Assembly: GCA_041396845.1 (NCBI GenBank)
Contig: JAWKXU010000004.1
Location: 124,001-188,000 of the forward strand
DNA: 64,000 nucleotides
DNA from: JAWKXU01 sp020446465
GTDB taxonomy: Bacteria; Pseudomonadota; Alphaproteobacteria; Sphingomonadales; Sphingomonadaceae
Direction: 5' to 3'
A model generated the notes under the pieces. The model had not been told where the DNA came from and ran no database searches. It saw only the letters and a list, made by a program, of their open reading frames with translations. The position numbers and the translations under genes are program-made. This document shows positions 46,481-55,782 of the stretch, one piece after another (positions within the stretch are counted from its first letter, which is position 1; every line of letters starts with the position of its first letter).

Positions 46481-48217
46481 ATGGCCTATTCTCACCCCAC
46501 GGCTGACCAGATTCTGGCGCTTCGGGTCAATGCCGGGATCGACGATCTCGCCACACATGAACGGTTTGCGGGCGCCACGCCCGATGTCGTGCAAGCTGTG
46601 GTGGAAGGCATTGCGCAATTTGCAGAAGGCGAATGGGCACCGCTTGACCGGACAGGCGATACCGAAGGCGCCGTCTGCACAAACGGAACGGTTACGCTGC
46701 CCGATGGCTATGCGAAGGCTTACGCCGGTTATGTCGAACAGGGCTGGAATACGATCGCGGCCCCTGTCGAATATGGCGGCCAGGGATTGCCATTCAGCCT
46801 GTCGACCTGCGTTCTGGAAAACCTCGGCACGGCAGACGTCGCCTTCTCTCTGCTCCCCCTTTTGTCGGTTGGCGCGACCGAAGCGATAAGCCAGCACGGC
46901 AGTGCGGAGCAGAAGGCAACTTACCTTCCGAAGCTGGTTTCCGGCGAATGGTCCGGGACGATGAACCTGACGGAGCCGCAAGCAGGCAGCGATCTGGGTG
47001 CGCTGCGCACAACTGCAATGCCGATTGAAAGTGGGGAACACGCCGGGAAATACCGGATATCAGGCACCAAGATATTCATCACTTTTGGTGAACACGATCT
47101 GGCTGAAAATATCGTGCAACTGGTGCTTGCGCGCACACCGGACGCCCCTGCTGGTTCGCGCGGCATTTCGCTTTTTATCGTTCCGAAGTATTTGCCCGAT
47201 GGCGACGGCAACCTGTCAATCCGCAACGATTACCGCGCCGTTTCGATCGAACACAAAATGGGCATCAATGTCTCCCCCACATGCGTCATGAGTTATGGCG
47301 ACAACGGCAATTGCATTGGCGAGCTTGTCGGTACGGAAAACCTTGGCCTCAAATACATGTTCACAATGATGAACAATGCGCGCGTCAATGTGGGCAACCA
47401 GGGGTTGCAGGTTGCGGAACGGGCAACCCGGCAGGCCCTTTCCTATGCGCAGGAGCGTGTGCAATCGGCGCGCGCAAGTTCGCCCGGAAACGGACCAGTC
47501 GCCATTGTCGAACATCCCGACGTGCGGCGCATGTTGCTGCGGATGCGCGCACTTACCGAGGCAGCGCGCGCTTTGCTTTACTATACCGCAGGCCAGCTCG
47601 ATCGTGGCAGCATCGGTGATGACGCTGCACAAAAGCGGGGGGAATTGCTGGTGCCTATGTTGAAAGCGTGGGCCAGCGATGTCGGCTGCGAGGTTTCCAG
47701 CCTGGGCGTGCAGGTCCACGGCGGCATGGGTTTCATTGAGGAAACGGGCGCTGCCCAGCATTATCGCGATGCCCGGATCATGCCCATTTACGAAGGCACC
47801 AACGGTATTCAGGCGATGGACCTTGTCACCCGCAAGCTCGATATGGGGTCAGGCGCGATACTGAACGAACTAATGCAAGAGATTGCGTCGGAATGTGCTG
47901 ATATTCCCGGCCTGGCAAAACTGGCTGACGATTGTGCTTCTGTGGGCAAATGGATGCTGGACGAAGCAGAGCTTGACGACAGGCTGGCAGGGTCAGTGCC
48001 GTTCTGCACAATGTGCGCTGTTGCAGTGGCGGGATGGCAATTGGCCCGACAAGTGCGCATGCTCAAATCCGAAGAGGATGTGCGCGCGGGAACGAAAGCA
48101 ACACTGCTCGACTTTTTTGCGACGCATGTGGCCACCGCAGCATCCGGGTTGCGTGCAGCGGCGACAGCGGGGGCAAAGCTGCTTTACAGGCTGGATAACG
48201 ATCAGATCGCAAGCTAG
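46481..48217 (+). CDS. Acyl-CoA dehydrogenase, long (FadE-like) form
   Basis: 578 residues. Acyl-CoA dehydrogenase N, middle and C domains are followed by an extra C-terminal helical region (about 470-578), the form seen in the long FadE5/AidB-like group. The catalytic base is Glu438 in IYEGTNGIQ. The FAD/substrate loop TEPQAGSDLGALRT is intact. It oxidises acyl-CoA to enoyl-CoA with electron transfer flavoprotein as acceptor; chain or ring specificity unknown. ATG 46481 has AAAGG upstream and is preferred to the GTG three codons earlier. Confidence 0.92.
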   Translation: MAYSHPTADQILALRVNAGIDDLATHERFAGATPDVVQAVVEGIAQFAEGEWAPLDRTGDTEGAVCTNGTVTLPDGYAKAYAGYVEQGWNTIAAPVEYGGQGLPFSLSTCVLENLGTADVAFSLLPLLSVGATEAISQHGSAEQKATYLPKLVSGEWSGTMNLTEPQAGSDLGALRTTAMPIESGEHAGKYRISGTKIFITFGEHDLAENIVQLVLARTPDAPAGSRGISLFIVPKYLPDGDGNLSIRNDYRAVSIEHKMGINVSPTCVMSYGDNGNCIGELVGTENLGLKYMFTMMNNARVNVGNQGLQVAERATRQALSYAQERVQSARASSPGNGPVAIVEHPDVRRMLLRMRALTEAARALLYYTAGQLDRGSIGDDAAQKRGELLVPMLKAWASDVGCEVSSLGVQVHGGMGFIEETGAAQHYRDARIMPIYEGTNGIQAMDLVTRKLDMGSGAILNELMQEIASECADIPGLAKLADDCASVGKWMLDEAELDDRLAGSVPFCTMCAVAVAGWQLARQVRMLKSEEDVRAGTKATLLDFFATHVATAASGLRAAATAGAKLLYRLDNDQIAS

Positions 48218-48248
48218 AACAGCAATATACAGCGAGAGGATACGATCC

Positions 48249-49094
48249 ATGCGAATTTCAGGTTTACTGGCTGCTGCAGCCTTTTCACTCACTTTTGCCA
48301 TGCCTGCGGCTGCCGAAGAACCTGCCAAGGGTGTGTCTGCATCCACTTCGGCCGTCGCCAGTGTGTTGGCAGATAAACGCCGTGATGCAGATCGCGCCCG
48401 CGATCAATATCGCCATCCGGCAGAAACGCTTGCTTTCTTTCAGGTTGAACCACAGCAAACCGTTGCCGAATACGCGCCCGGCGGCGGATGGTACACGCGC
48501 GTCATCGCACCCTATGTCGGACATCAGGGGAAATATGTTGCGCTGAACTTCGGTCCATCCGCTTTGGTGCCTGAAGGCTATCATGCAACGCTTGAAGCCT
48601 TCCCGAATACCTTCCCTGCCAAAGTGGTTGAGGAAACCGGCGTTCCGGCGGCCAATGTTTCTGCCTACACAACAGAAAAAGCGCCCGAATCCTTGAATGG
48701 CACTATCGACCGCGTCCTTATCATGCGGATGATGCACAACCTTCGTCGCTGGAATATCGCTGATAGCGAACTCGCCGCAATCCGCCGCCTGTTGAAAGAT
48801 GATGGGCTTGTCGGGATTGTCCAGCATCAGGCCCCGGAGGATGAAACGTGGGCGCGATCAAACGGGAACCGCGGCTATCTGAAAAAGTCGGATGTCGTCG
48901 CCATGATGCACCTTGCCGGCTTTGAACTGGTGGATGAAAGCGACATCAATGCCAACCCGGCAGATGATGCGAGCTATGAAAAAGGTGTCTGGAGCCTGCC
49001 ACCCACTTATGCCTTGGGCGAGCAGGATCGCGACAAATACGCAGCCATCGGTGAATCAAACCGGATGACTCTCCTGTTCCGCAAAGCTGACTAG
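48249..49094 (+). CDS. Exported methyltransferase-like protein
   Basis: 281 residues with a clear Sec signal peptide (RISGLLAAAAFSLTFAMPAAAEE, cut after AAA). The mature part has a class I SAM-methyltransferase-like core: motif I EYAPGGGWYTRV and later strands including IVQHQAPEDE and the C-terminal LLFRKAD strand. Export is odd for a SAM-dependent enzyme, because SAM is cytoplasmic; the periplasmic form of this family is widespread in proteobacteria and of unknown function. GAGAGGAT precedes the start by eight bases. Confidence 0.8.
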   Translation: MRISGLLAAAAFSLTFAMPAAAEEPAKGVSASTSAVASVLADKRRDADRARDQYRHPAETLAFFQVEPQQTVAEYAPGGGWYTRVIAPYVGHQGKYVALNFGPSALVPEGYHATLEAFPNTFPAKVVEETGVPAANVSAYTTEKAPESLNGTIDRVLIMRMMHNLRRWNIADSELAAIRRLLKDDGLVGIVQHQAPEDETWARSNGNRGYLKKSDVVAMMHLAGFELVDESDINANPADDASYEKGVWSLPPTYALGEQDRDKYAAIGESNRMTLLFRKAD

Positions 49095-49145
49095 GAAATG
49101 CCCTGCCAAAAACTGGCAGAATGGAAATGGCGGGAAGGATACGGA

Positions 49146-50327
49146 ATGGAAGCGCAAGGGCTGGAACCAATGGCGGATACGCCCGAAGCCATCTGGACCC
49201 GTTTCCTGTCCGTGTGCGACCTGGTTGAAAAAAGCAGGCCGGACATTGCCCGGCTTCGTCGACTGCCGCCAGCGGTGGAGCAAGCCTACAGGGATGCGGA
49301 TCTTTATCGCATTCTGGTGCCCACTGACCTTGGCGGAGCGGGTCTTGACCCGCTTCATCAGCTCGATCTGGTGGAGCGTATGTCTTTCCATGACGCGTCC
49401 GCTGGCTGGAACCTTGCTGTAGGCACTGGTCTTGGGTTTTTCTCCGGTTTTATGCCGCGTGAAAGTGCCCAGGCACTCTTTACTGCCGAGGGCGCGGCGG
49501 GTGCCGGTTCCGGCGCACCGCAAGGCAAGGCGCACCGCGTTGAAGGCGGATTTCGGGTGGAAGGCCGGTTTTCATGGGCAAGTGGAATAGATCAGGCGTG
49601 CTGGGTTTACGGGGGCTGTTTCGTCTATAACGACGGTGAGCAGGAAATGCTCCCCGATGGCAGACCCCGCACCATCATGGCTGTTGCCCCCAAGGGGGCA
49701 GCGACAATCCATAATTGCTGGGGCGTCAACGGACTTGTCGCGACGAACAGCACCGAGTTCACGCTGGATGACCTGTTTGTTCCCGATACCTACACACTGC
49801 CCGGAACGCTGGATGCCCCCACGCACCCTGCGCCAATCTTCCGCCTGCCGATGACCTTGTTCGGCTTTGCGCTAACCGGGGTGCCTCTAGGTGTTGCGCG
49901 GCGCTCTATCGAAGGCCTGAAGCAACTTGCCGCCGTGAAAGTTCCGACGGGTCGCAACAGGCTTTGCGATAACAGTTTTGCCCAATATGCGGTGGCGAAG
50001 GCAGAAGCGATGATCGAGGCAGGGCGCACACAGACACGTCATGCTTTTGCTGCAATGTGGCAACAGACCCTCGAAGAAGGAACATGCGACCTTGCCCTGC
50101 GCGCTGCTGTTCGCAGGGCTGCGGTGCATGCAGCGGAATCCAGCCTCGATGCCGTAAACTTGTGTTATCGGGCCGCTGGTGGGTCAGCCCTGTTTGACAG
50201 CGCCCCATTCGAAGCGGCGATCCGCGACGTAAACGCCATGTGCGGCCATCTGGTGTTCCAGCGCAGCATGATGGAAGATGCAGGCCGCGTCGTATTCGGG
50301 CAAAAACCAACCTTGCCCGTATTCTAG
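49146..50327 (+). CDS. Acyl-CoA dehydrogenase-fold flavin monooxygenase (HsaA/DszC-like)
   Basis: 393 residues. The fold is acyl-CoA dehydrogenase-like, but the C-terminal Glu motif of true dehydrogenases is absent, and the end (AIRDVNAMCGHLVFQRS) follows the pattern of group D flavin-dependent oxygenases such as HsaA, DszC and HpaB relatives. These use reduced flavin from a separate reductase; none is visible nearby. Start 49146 has AAGGA six bases upstream; a frame from 49098 is longer. Likely the oxygenase of the four-gene group. Confidence 0.8.
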   Translation: MEAQGLEPMADTPEAIWTRFLSVCDLVEKSRPDIARLRRLPPAVEQAYRDADLYRILVPTDLGGAGLDPLHQLDLVERMSFHDASAGWNLAVGTGLGFFSGFMPRESAQALFTAEGAAGAGSGAPQGKAHRVEGGFRVEGRFSWASGIDQACWVYGGCFVYNDGEQEMLPDGRPRTIMAVAPKGAATIHNCWGVNGLVATNSTEFTLDDLFVPDTYTLPGTLDAPTHPAPIFRLPMTLFGFALTGVPLGVARRSIEGLKQLAAVKVPTGRNRLCDNSFAQYAVAKAEAMIEAGRTQTRHAFAAMWQQTLEEGTCDLALRAAVRRAAVHAAESSLDAVNLCYRAAGGSALFDSAPFEAAIRDVNAMCGHLVFQRSMMEDAGRVVFGQKPTLPVF

Positions 50328-50343
50328 GCGGCGTCGCTTTGGC

Positions 50344-51318
50344 TCAGAACCAGAAACGCACGCCGACCACGTAGTTCGTGACGCCTGGGTCTTCCCCGGC
50401 GGCACGGGCATAGTCCGCGCTCTGGCCAACCTTCCATTCCTGTTCGACGCCAAGGTATGGTGCGAACTCGCGGACGAATTCGTAACGCAGCCGCACTCCC
50501 GCCTCGACACTGTCCAGCCCTGCGCCAACGCCAAGTTCGGGGATATCCTGCGCTGACAGGTTCAATTCAACGCGTGGCTGGAGGATCAGGCGTTGGGTGA
50601 TGCGCTGATCCAGTTCGGCTTCGATGCGGGCCGTCAGATCGCCTTTGCTGGAGAGAAACGCAGCAGCGTCGATCTCAAAAAGATAGGGAGCCAGCCCCTG
50701 AACGCCGATGACGGCGTGGGTCCGTTCCGCGCCGGTCAAATCCTGACGGATACCGGCTTGCACATCCCACCACGGGCCAATCGCGTGACTCCAGAGGCCC
50801 TGCATTTCAGCAGATTCGGGCTGTTCGCCAAAACTGCCCTCGCCTTCACTCTTGAACCAGAACTTGTCGATGTCGCCGCCGTAATAGCCCTGCACATCCC
50901 AAAGGTATCCGTCGCTGCCGCTGCGGGCACGATATTCGGCGCGGTCTGCCTGAAACCAGAACACCGGCATACCGCTTACTTCACGCACCACTGCGGCGCG
51001 TGAAGCCGCCATTTTGTCTGCGCCAACGAATGCGTCCGCGGCATGGGCCGGACCTGCATATGCTGCATCTGGCGGCGGCCCCATGGGGATCGGATCATTG
51101 GTTTTCACAGAGCCGTGATCCATACCTTCGTGGTTCATCTGAGAATGATCCATTGCCCCATGGTCTATCGCTGCGTGGTCTGTCGTGGGCGGGTTCGTCG
51201 GTTCGGCGATGCGTTCATCCCCCGCTGGAGGGGGGGAATGCTCGCCATGCTGGTGATCTTGCGCCCATCCAGTCGACGGCATGGCCGCAACGGAAAGCAT
51301 GAACAAGGCGGCGCGCAT
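50344..51318 (-). CDS. copB: Copper resistance protein B
   Basis: 324 residues with a signal peptide (RAALFMLSVAAMPSTGWAQ) and a His/Met-rich linker (DHGAMDHSQMNHEGMDHGS) that can bind copper, then an outer-membrane beta-barrel domain ending in a C-terminal aromatic residue (VVGVRFWF). CopB sequesters or exports copper at the outer membrane with CopA. The ATG overlaps the copA stop by one base (TGATG). Confidence 0.92.
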   Translation of the reverse strand: MRAALFMLSVAAMPSTGWAQDHQHGEHSPPPAGDERIAEPTNPPTTDHAAIDHGAMDHSQMNHEGMDHGSVKTNDPIPMGPPPDAAYAGPAHAADAFVGADKMAASRAAVVREVSGMPVFWFQADRAEYRARSGSDGYLWDVQGYYGGDIDKFWFKSEGEGSFGEQPESAEMQGLWSHAIGPWWDVQAGIRQDLTGAERTHAVIGVQGLAPYLFEIDAAAFLSSKGDLTARIEAELDQRITQRLILQPRVELNLSAQDIPELGVGAGLDSVEAGVRLRYEFVREFAPYLGVEQEWKVGQSADYARAAGEDPGVTNYVVGVRFWF

Positions 51319-53057
51319 CAGCCTTCCCCTTGCAACGGGCGGACTGTCACGACCTGAAACATCCCGTTGTGCATGTGATACATCAGGTGGCAGTGGAAGG
51401 CCCAATCGCCCGGTTCATTTGCCGTTAGATCGAATTGTGCGCTGCCGCCGGGCTGGACGACCAGCGTGTGCTTCAATGGCTGGTGCCCATGCGGCGCATC
51501 ATTCACCAGTTCAAAGAAATGGCCGTGCAGATGAATGGGGTGCGCCATCATCGTGTCATTGACCAGCTTCACGCGCACCCGTTCATTGAACGCGAAACGG
51601 ATCGGATCGTCGGTGACGGCAGAGAATTTCTGCCCGTCGAACGACCACATATACCGCTCCATATTGCCGGTGAGATGGATTTCCTTCATCCGCGTCGGGC
51701 GGCGCATATCGCCGTTCATTCGCGCCGCCACGAGCTGCCGGTAAGTGAGCACGCGATGGCCCACATCGGATAAGCCAACGCCGGGGTCGCCCATCCCGTC
51801 AGCCGGGTTCATCGCCACCATATCCAGCCCTGGCCCGAACTTGACGCTGGGGGGCAGCAAAGAGGTATCGCGCATGGACATGCCCTTCATGTCCTTACTG
51901 CCGCCAGCAGTGTCATGATTCATCTCGTCATGCCCGGTGCCATGCGATGAAGCGCCGTGGTTCATCCCCATATCGGCCATGGTCAGGAGCGGCGGATCGC
52001 GCAATGCGGGCACTTCTGCCCGTGCGCCGGGGCGGGCCGTCAGCATGGCAAGCCCCATGCCCGATCGGTCCACCGCCTCTGCAATGAGTGCAAAGGCATC
52101 TGCACCTGTCGGCTCAATGATAACATCGTAAGTTTCGGCATTGCCGATCTGGAACTCGTCCACTTCAACCGGGCGCACATCCTGCCCGTCAGCCGCGATA
52201 ACTGTCATTGGCAGGCCGGGGATGCGCACATTGAAGAACGTCATCGCCGATCCGTTGATAAATCGCAGCCGGATACGCTCCCCCGGATTGAAAGCATATT
52301 CCAGCCTGTCTTCCGGGCCGTGCCCATTGATGAGGTAGGTATAGAGCGGTGCGGATACATCCGAAATGTCGGTCGGCATCATCCGCATCCGCGCCCACAT
52401 GCGGCGTTCTGCACCTGTCAGGGGATAATCGTCGGTCGCAGTGGTCTTCTGGTAATTGAAAGGCGCTTCGCCCACTTTCAACTTCCGCATGATGGCGTGG
52501 GGATGCATGGGCGACCAGTCGGACAGCATCACCACATAATCGCGATCCACCTGATGCGGGTCACCATCGGCAGGATCAATGATGATCGGCCCGTAATGGC
52601 CCATCGGCTCCTGCAAGGTATGGGCATGCCACCAGTATGTGCCCGCCTGCCGGACAGGAAATTCATAGCGGAAGCTCTCACCCGGTTCGACAGCCGTCAT
52701 TGTCACACCCGGAACGCCATCCATCAGGAACGGCACCAGCATCCCGTGCCAGTGAATTGATGTTTCCATCGCACTTTCATTGAGGAGATCGAGGACAAGG
52801 TTCTGCCCTTCGCGCAGGCGGACCAGCGGGCCGGGTAATGTGCCGTTTACAGTAACAGCCGGGCCACGGCGGTGGCCAGTCGCAAAGCTGGCATCGGCAA
52901 CGCGCATGGTCAGATGTTCACCCGACAAGACATCGCTGCCCTTGCGCGCCAGCGTGCCACCATGAACGCCGCGCGCCCATGCCGGCATGGCAAAGGCCCC
53001 GGCGGCCAGCCCCGCCCCGGCAAGCATTTTCCGACGCGACAAAGCGAATTGAGACAT
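51318..53057 (-). CDS. copA: Multicopper oxidase CopA (copper resistance)
   Basis: 579 residues. A Tat signal with SRRKMLAGAGLAAGAF exports the folded enzyme. Three cupredoxin domains carry the copper ligands HWHG, HAHT, HPIHLHGH and HCHLMYHMHNGM, and a Met/His-rich insert (about 370-410, including GMSMRD) is typical of the CopA/PcoA group. It oxidises Cu(I) to the less toxic Cu(II) in the periplasm. A CsoR-like operator overlaps its promoter: TTGAAA (53110-53105) and TATAAA (53089-53084) on the minus strand. Confidence 0.94.
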   Translation of the reverse strand: MSQFALSRRKMLAGAGLAAGAFAMPAWARGVHGGTLARKGSDVLSGEHLTMRVADASFATGHRRGPAVTVNGTLPGPLVRLREGQNLVLDLLNESAMETSIHWHGMLVPFLMDGVPGVTMTAVEPGESFRYEFPVRQAGTYWWHAHTLQEPMGHYGPIIIDPADGDPHQVDRDYVVMLSDWSPMHPHAIMRKLKVGEAPFNYQKTTATDDYPLTGAERRMWARMRMMPTDISDVSAPLYTYLINGHGPEDRLEYAFNPGERIRLRFINGSAMTFFNVRIPGLPMTVIAADGQDVRPVEVDEFQIGNAETYDVIIEPTGADAFALIAEAVDRSGMGLAMLTARPGARAEVPALRDPPLLTMADMGMNHGASSHGTGHDEMNHDTAGGSKDMKGMSMRDTSLLPPSVKFGPGLDMVAMNPADGMGDPGVGLSDVGHRVLTYRQLVAARMNGDMRRPTRMKEIHLTGNMERYMWSFDGQKFSAVTDDPIRFAFNERVRVKLVNDTMMAHPIHLHGHFFELVNDAPHGHQPLKHTLVVQPGGSAQFDLTANEPGDWAFHCHLMYHMHNGMFQVVTVRPLQGEG

Positions 53058-53088
53058 GACAGTTGCGACTCCTTGCCGAAAGCTTTAT

Positions 53089-53105
53089 ATACCCCCATAG
53101 GGTAT
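53089..53105. promoter_or_regulatory. CsoR-type operator between copA and csoR
   Basis: ATACCC-CCATA-GGGTAT is a perfect 6-bp inverted repeat with a 5-base centre, matching the TACCC...GGGTA form of CsoR operators known from Actinobacteria and Firmicutes. It fills the 15-base spacer between the -35 and -10 boxes of the minus-strand copA promoter and lies 20 bases before the csoR start, so one site can repress both transcripts. Confidence 0.7.
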
Positions 53106-53125
53106 TTCAAGAACGGATTTGAACC

Positions 53126-53398
53126 ATGACCGCGCATTCATCGCAACTGCTCAACCGCCTGCGTCGGATCGAGGGGCAAGTGCGCGGAATTGGCCGCATG
53201 GTTGAAGAAGACCGCTACTGCATCGACATCCTGCACCAGATACAGGCGGTGAAAGCTGCGCTCGGAAAGGCGGAAAGCGCCGTGCTTAAAAACCACGCAT
53301 CGCACTGCGTGGCCGAGGCCATCGAAAGCGGTGACAGGCAGGAACAGGAAACGAAGTTCGCTGAACTTGTCGATCTGTTCGAAAGGACCAAGCGATGA
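53126..53398 (+). CDS. csoR: Copper-sensing repressor CsoR
   Basis: 90 residues, all-helical CsoR/RcnR/FrmR (DUF156) family. The Cu(I) ligands are Cys32, His57 and Cys61, with the spacing (25 and 29 residues from the first Cys) of the known C-H-C site, which separates it from nickel (RcnR) and formaldehyde (FrmR) sensors. Apo-protein binds a GC-rich palindrome and Cu(I) releases it. Directly before the ATPase, overlapping it as ATGA, and divergent from copA-copB. Confidence 0.92.
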   Translation: MTAHSSQLLNRLRRIEGQVRGIGRMVEEDRYCIDILHQIQAVKAALGKAESAVLKNHASHCVAEAIESGDRQEQETKFAELVDLFERTKR

Positions 53399-55638
53399 CT
53401 GACCACGAACGCGGCCATCACGGCCATAACCATGGCAGCCATGGGGATTGCTGCAGTCACAATACAGACCACGCGCCGGATGACGGGCGCTATGATCTTG
53501 TGCCGGACGGATATAGAGGCCCGGTCTATACGTGTCCGATGCACCCGCAAGTGCGCCAGACACATGCTGGTTCCTGCCCGATCTGCGGCATGGGACTGGA
53601 ACCGGAATCCGCCTCTCTGGAGGACATCGGACCCAACCCGGAACTCGTCGATTTCACCCGCCGCTTCTGGCTCGGCGCAGTGCTTACAATACCGCTTTTG
53701 CTGCTGAGCATGGGGCCGTTGGTCGGGCTTGGCGCGCTGCGCGAAGGAATGGGCGAACGCACCGCCATGTGGATCGAGTTCGCGCTCGGCACGCCAGTCG
53801 TGCTGTGGTGTGGCTGGCCGTTCCTGATGCGGGGGTGGAACTCCTTCCGTACGCGCAATCTCAACATGTTCTCTCTCATCGCGATGGGGGTTGTCGCTGC
53901 CTATACCTTCAGCGTCGTTGCGGTTCTTGCACCCGGTATCTTCCCCGATGGGTTCCGCGATGCAGGGGGGCATGTGGGCGTCTATTTCGAGGCTGCAGCG
54001 GTAATCGTCGCGCTGGTTCTTCTGGGCCAGGTGATGGAGCTGCGCGCCCGCGAAGGCACTGGAAAGGCCATCCGCGCCCTGCTGGACCTTGCAGCAAAAA
54101 CAGCCACCCGGATCGGCTCTGACGGAAACGAAGAGGACGTCGCGCTGGAAGACGTTGCAGTGGGCGATCATCTGCGGGTCCGTCCGGGTGAGAAGGTGCC
54201 AGTCGATGGCCTCGTCGTCGATGGCCGGTCCTCTGTGGACGAAAGCATGATTACGGGCGAGCCTGTGCCGGTGGAAAAGGTCGCAGGTGACACGCTCACG
54301 GGCGCGACGATCAACGGCACCGGCAGCCTTGTGATGGAAGCCCGGCGCGTCGGGGCGGATACGATGCTGGCCCAGATTGTCGACATGGTTGCCGCGGCCC
54401 AGCGTTCGCGTGCACCGATTCAGAAATATGCAGACAAAGTCGCTGGCTGGTTCGTTCCGGCAGTCATCGGTGTGGCAGTTCTGGCGTTTATAGGCTGGGC
54501 GATTTTCGGGCCATCGCCCGCCCTCGCCTATGCGCTGGTCGCCGCGGTGTCCGTCCTTATCATTGCCTGCCCCTGTGCGCTTGGTCTTGCAACGCCCATG
54601 TCGATCATGACGGCAACCGGACGCGGCGCACAGGCAGGTGTGCTCATCAAGAATGCAGAGGCGCTGGAACGCTTCGAGAAGATCGATACGCTGATCGTCG
54701 ACAAGACCGGCACTTTGACCGAGGGCAAGCCCCGCCTCGTTGCTGTCCTCGCATCAAGCGCGGATAGTGAAGACGATGTGCTGCGTCTTGCTGCCTCTCT
54801 CGAACGTGGGTCAGAGCATCCTTTGGCCGAAGCCATCGTCACTGGCGCACAGGATCGCGGCCTGACACTGGCCGACGCCAACGATTTCGAGGCAATCACC
54901 GGCAAAGGCGTTAAAGGAACGGTCGATGGCCGCATGGTGGCGCTCGGCAATGCGGCCCTGCTGGACGATATGGGCCTGGCTGGCGGCGACCTGATCGACA
55001 AGGCGAATAAACGCCGCGATGAAGGCGAAACCGTGATGTTCGTCGCGCTGGATGGCGCGCTGGCCGGGATTGTGAGCGTGGCCGATCCGGTCAAGGAAAC
55101 AACGCCTGATGCGCTGAACGCCCTGCACCAGTTAGGCTTGCGTATCATCATGGCCACCGGCGATAATGCGCGCACTGCACAGGCTGTCGCCGCCCGGCTC
55201 GGCATTGACGAGATCCGCGCCGATGTTCTGCCCGAAGACAAGGCCCGCATCATCCGCGAATTGCAGGAACAAGGCGCAAAAGTCGCCATGGCCGGTGACG
55301 GGGTGAACGATGCCCCCGCCCTCGCCCAGGCCGATGTCGGCATTGCCATGGGGACAGGCGCAGACGTTGCGATTGAAAGCGCCGGAATTACGCTGGTGAA
55401 AGGCAACCTTGACTGGATCGTGCGTGCCCGCCGCCTGGCTCAGGCGACAATGGGCAACATCCGCCAGAACCTGTTCTTCGCGCTTGTTTACAATGCAGCA
55501 GGCGTGCCGGTCGCCGCAGGCGTGCTCTACCCCGCGCTCGGCCTGCTCATCAGCCCGATGTTTGCCGCCTTCGCCATGAGCGCATCGTCGATTTCGGTCG
55601 TTCTGAACGCACTACGCCTGCGCACCGCAAGGCTGTGA
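53395..55638 (+). CDS. Copper-translocating P1B-type ATPase
   Basis: 747 residues. The N-terminus is His-rich (HERGHHGHNHGSHG) and has a Cys/His mini-domain (CPMHP at 47 and CPICGM at 61), not the usual MxCxxC metal domain. The core has the membrane metal site CPC at 392-394, the phosphorylated Asp436 in DKTGT, and the nucleotide-site HP at 475-476. CPC marks the Cu(I)/Ag(I) class. It exports copper from the cytoplasm. Gene order csoR-ATPase implies copper-induced expression. Confidence 0.94.
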   Translation: MTDHERGHHGHNHGSHGDCCSHNTDHAPDDGRYDLVPDGYRGPVYTCPMHPQVRQTHAGSCPICGMGLEPESASLEDIGPNPELVDFTRRFWLGAVLTIPLLLLSMGPLVGLGALREGMGERTAMWIEFALGTPVVLWCGWPFLMRGWNSFRTRNLNMFSLIAMGVVAAYTFSVVAVLAPGIFPDGFRDAGGHVGVYFEAAAVIVALVLLGQVMELRAREGTGKAIRALLDLAAKTATRIGSDGNEEDVALEDVAVGDHLRVRPGEKVPVDGLVVDGRSSVDESMITGEPVPVEKVAGDTLTGATINGTGSLVMEARRVGADTMLAQIVDMVAAAQRSRAPIQKYADKVAGWFVPAVIGVAVLAFIGWAIFGPSPALAYALVAAVSVLIIACPCALGLATPMSIMTATGRGAQAGVLIKNAEALERFEKIDTLIVDKTGTLTEGKPRLVAVLASSADSEDDVLRLAASLERGSEHPLAEAIVTGAQDRGLTLADANDFEAITGKGVKGTVDGRMVALGNAALLDDMGLAGGDLIDKANKRRDEGETVMFVALDGALAGIVSVADPVKETTPDALNALHQLGLRIIMATGDNARTAQAVAARLGIDEIRADVLPEDKARIIRELQEQGAKVAMAGDGVNDAPALAQADVGIAMGTGADVAIESAGITLVKGNLDWIVRARRLAQATMGNIRQNLFFALVYNAAGVPVAAGVLYPALGLLISPMFAAFAMSASSISVVLNALRLRTARL

Positions 55639-55782
55639 ACAGAGGTCATGCGGACCACCAGCCTGCGGGAGATGCGCTTTTATCGCGGCGGATTACTTGC
55701 ACGTTCGCGTCTATCCTGGAGGCATTAAAATGTGGTTTGCCGTCATTGACGTTAGAACTCGTCAGACGTCAGGTGCGCGAAA

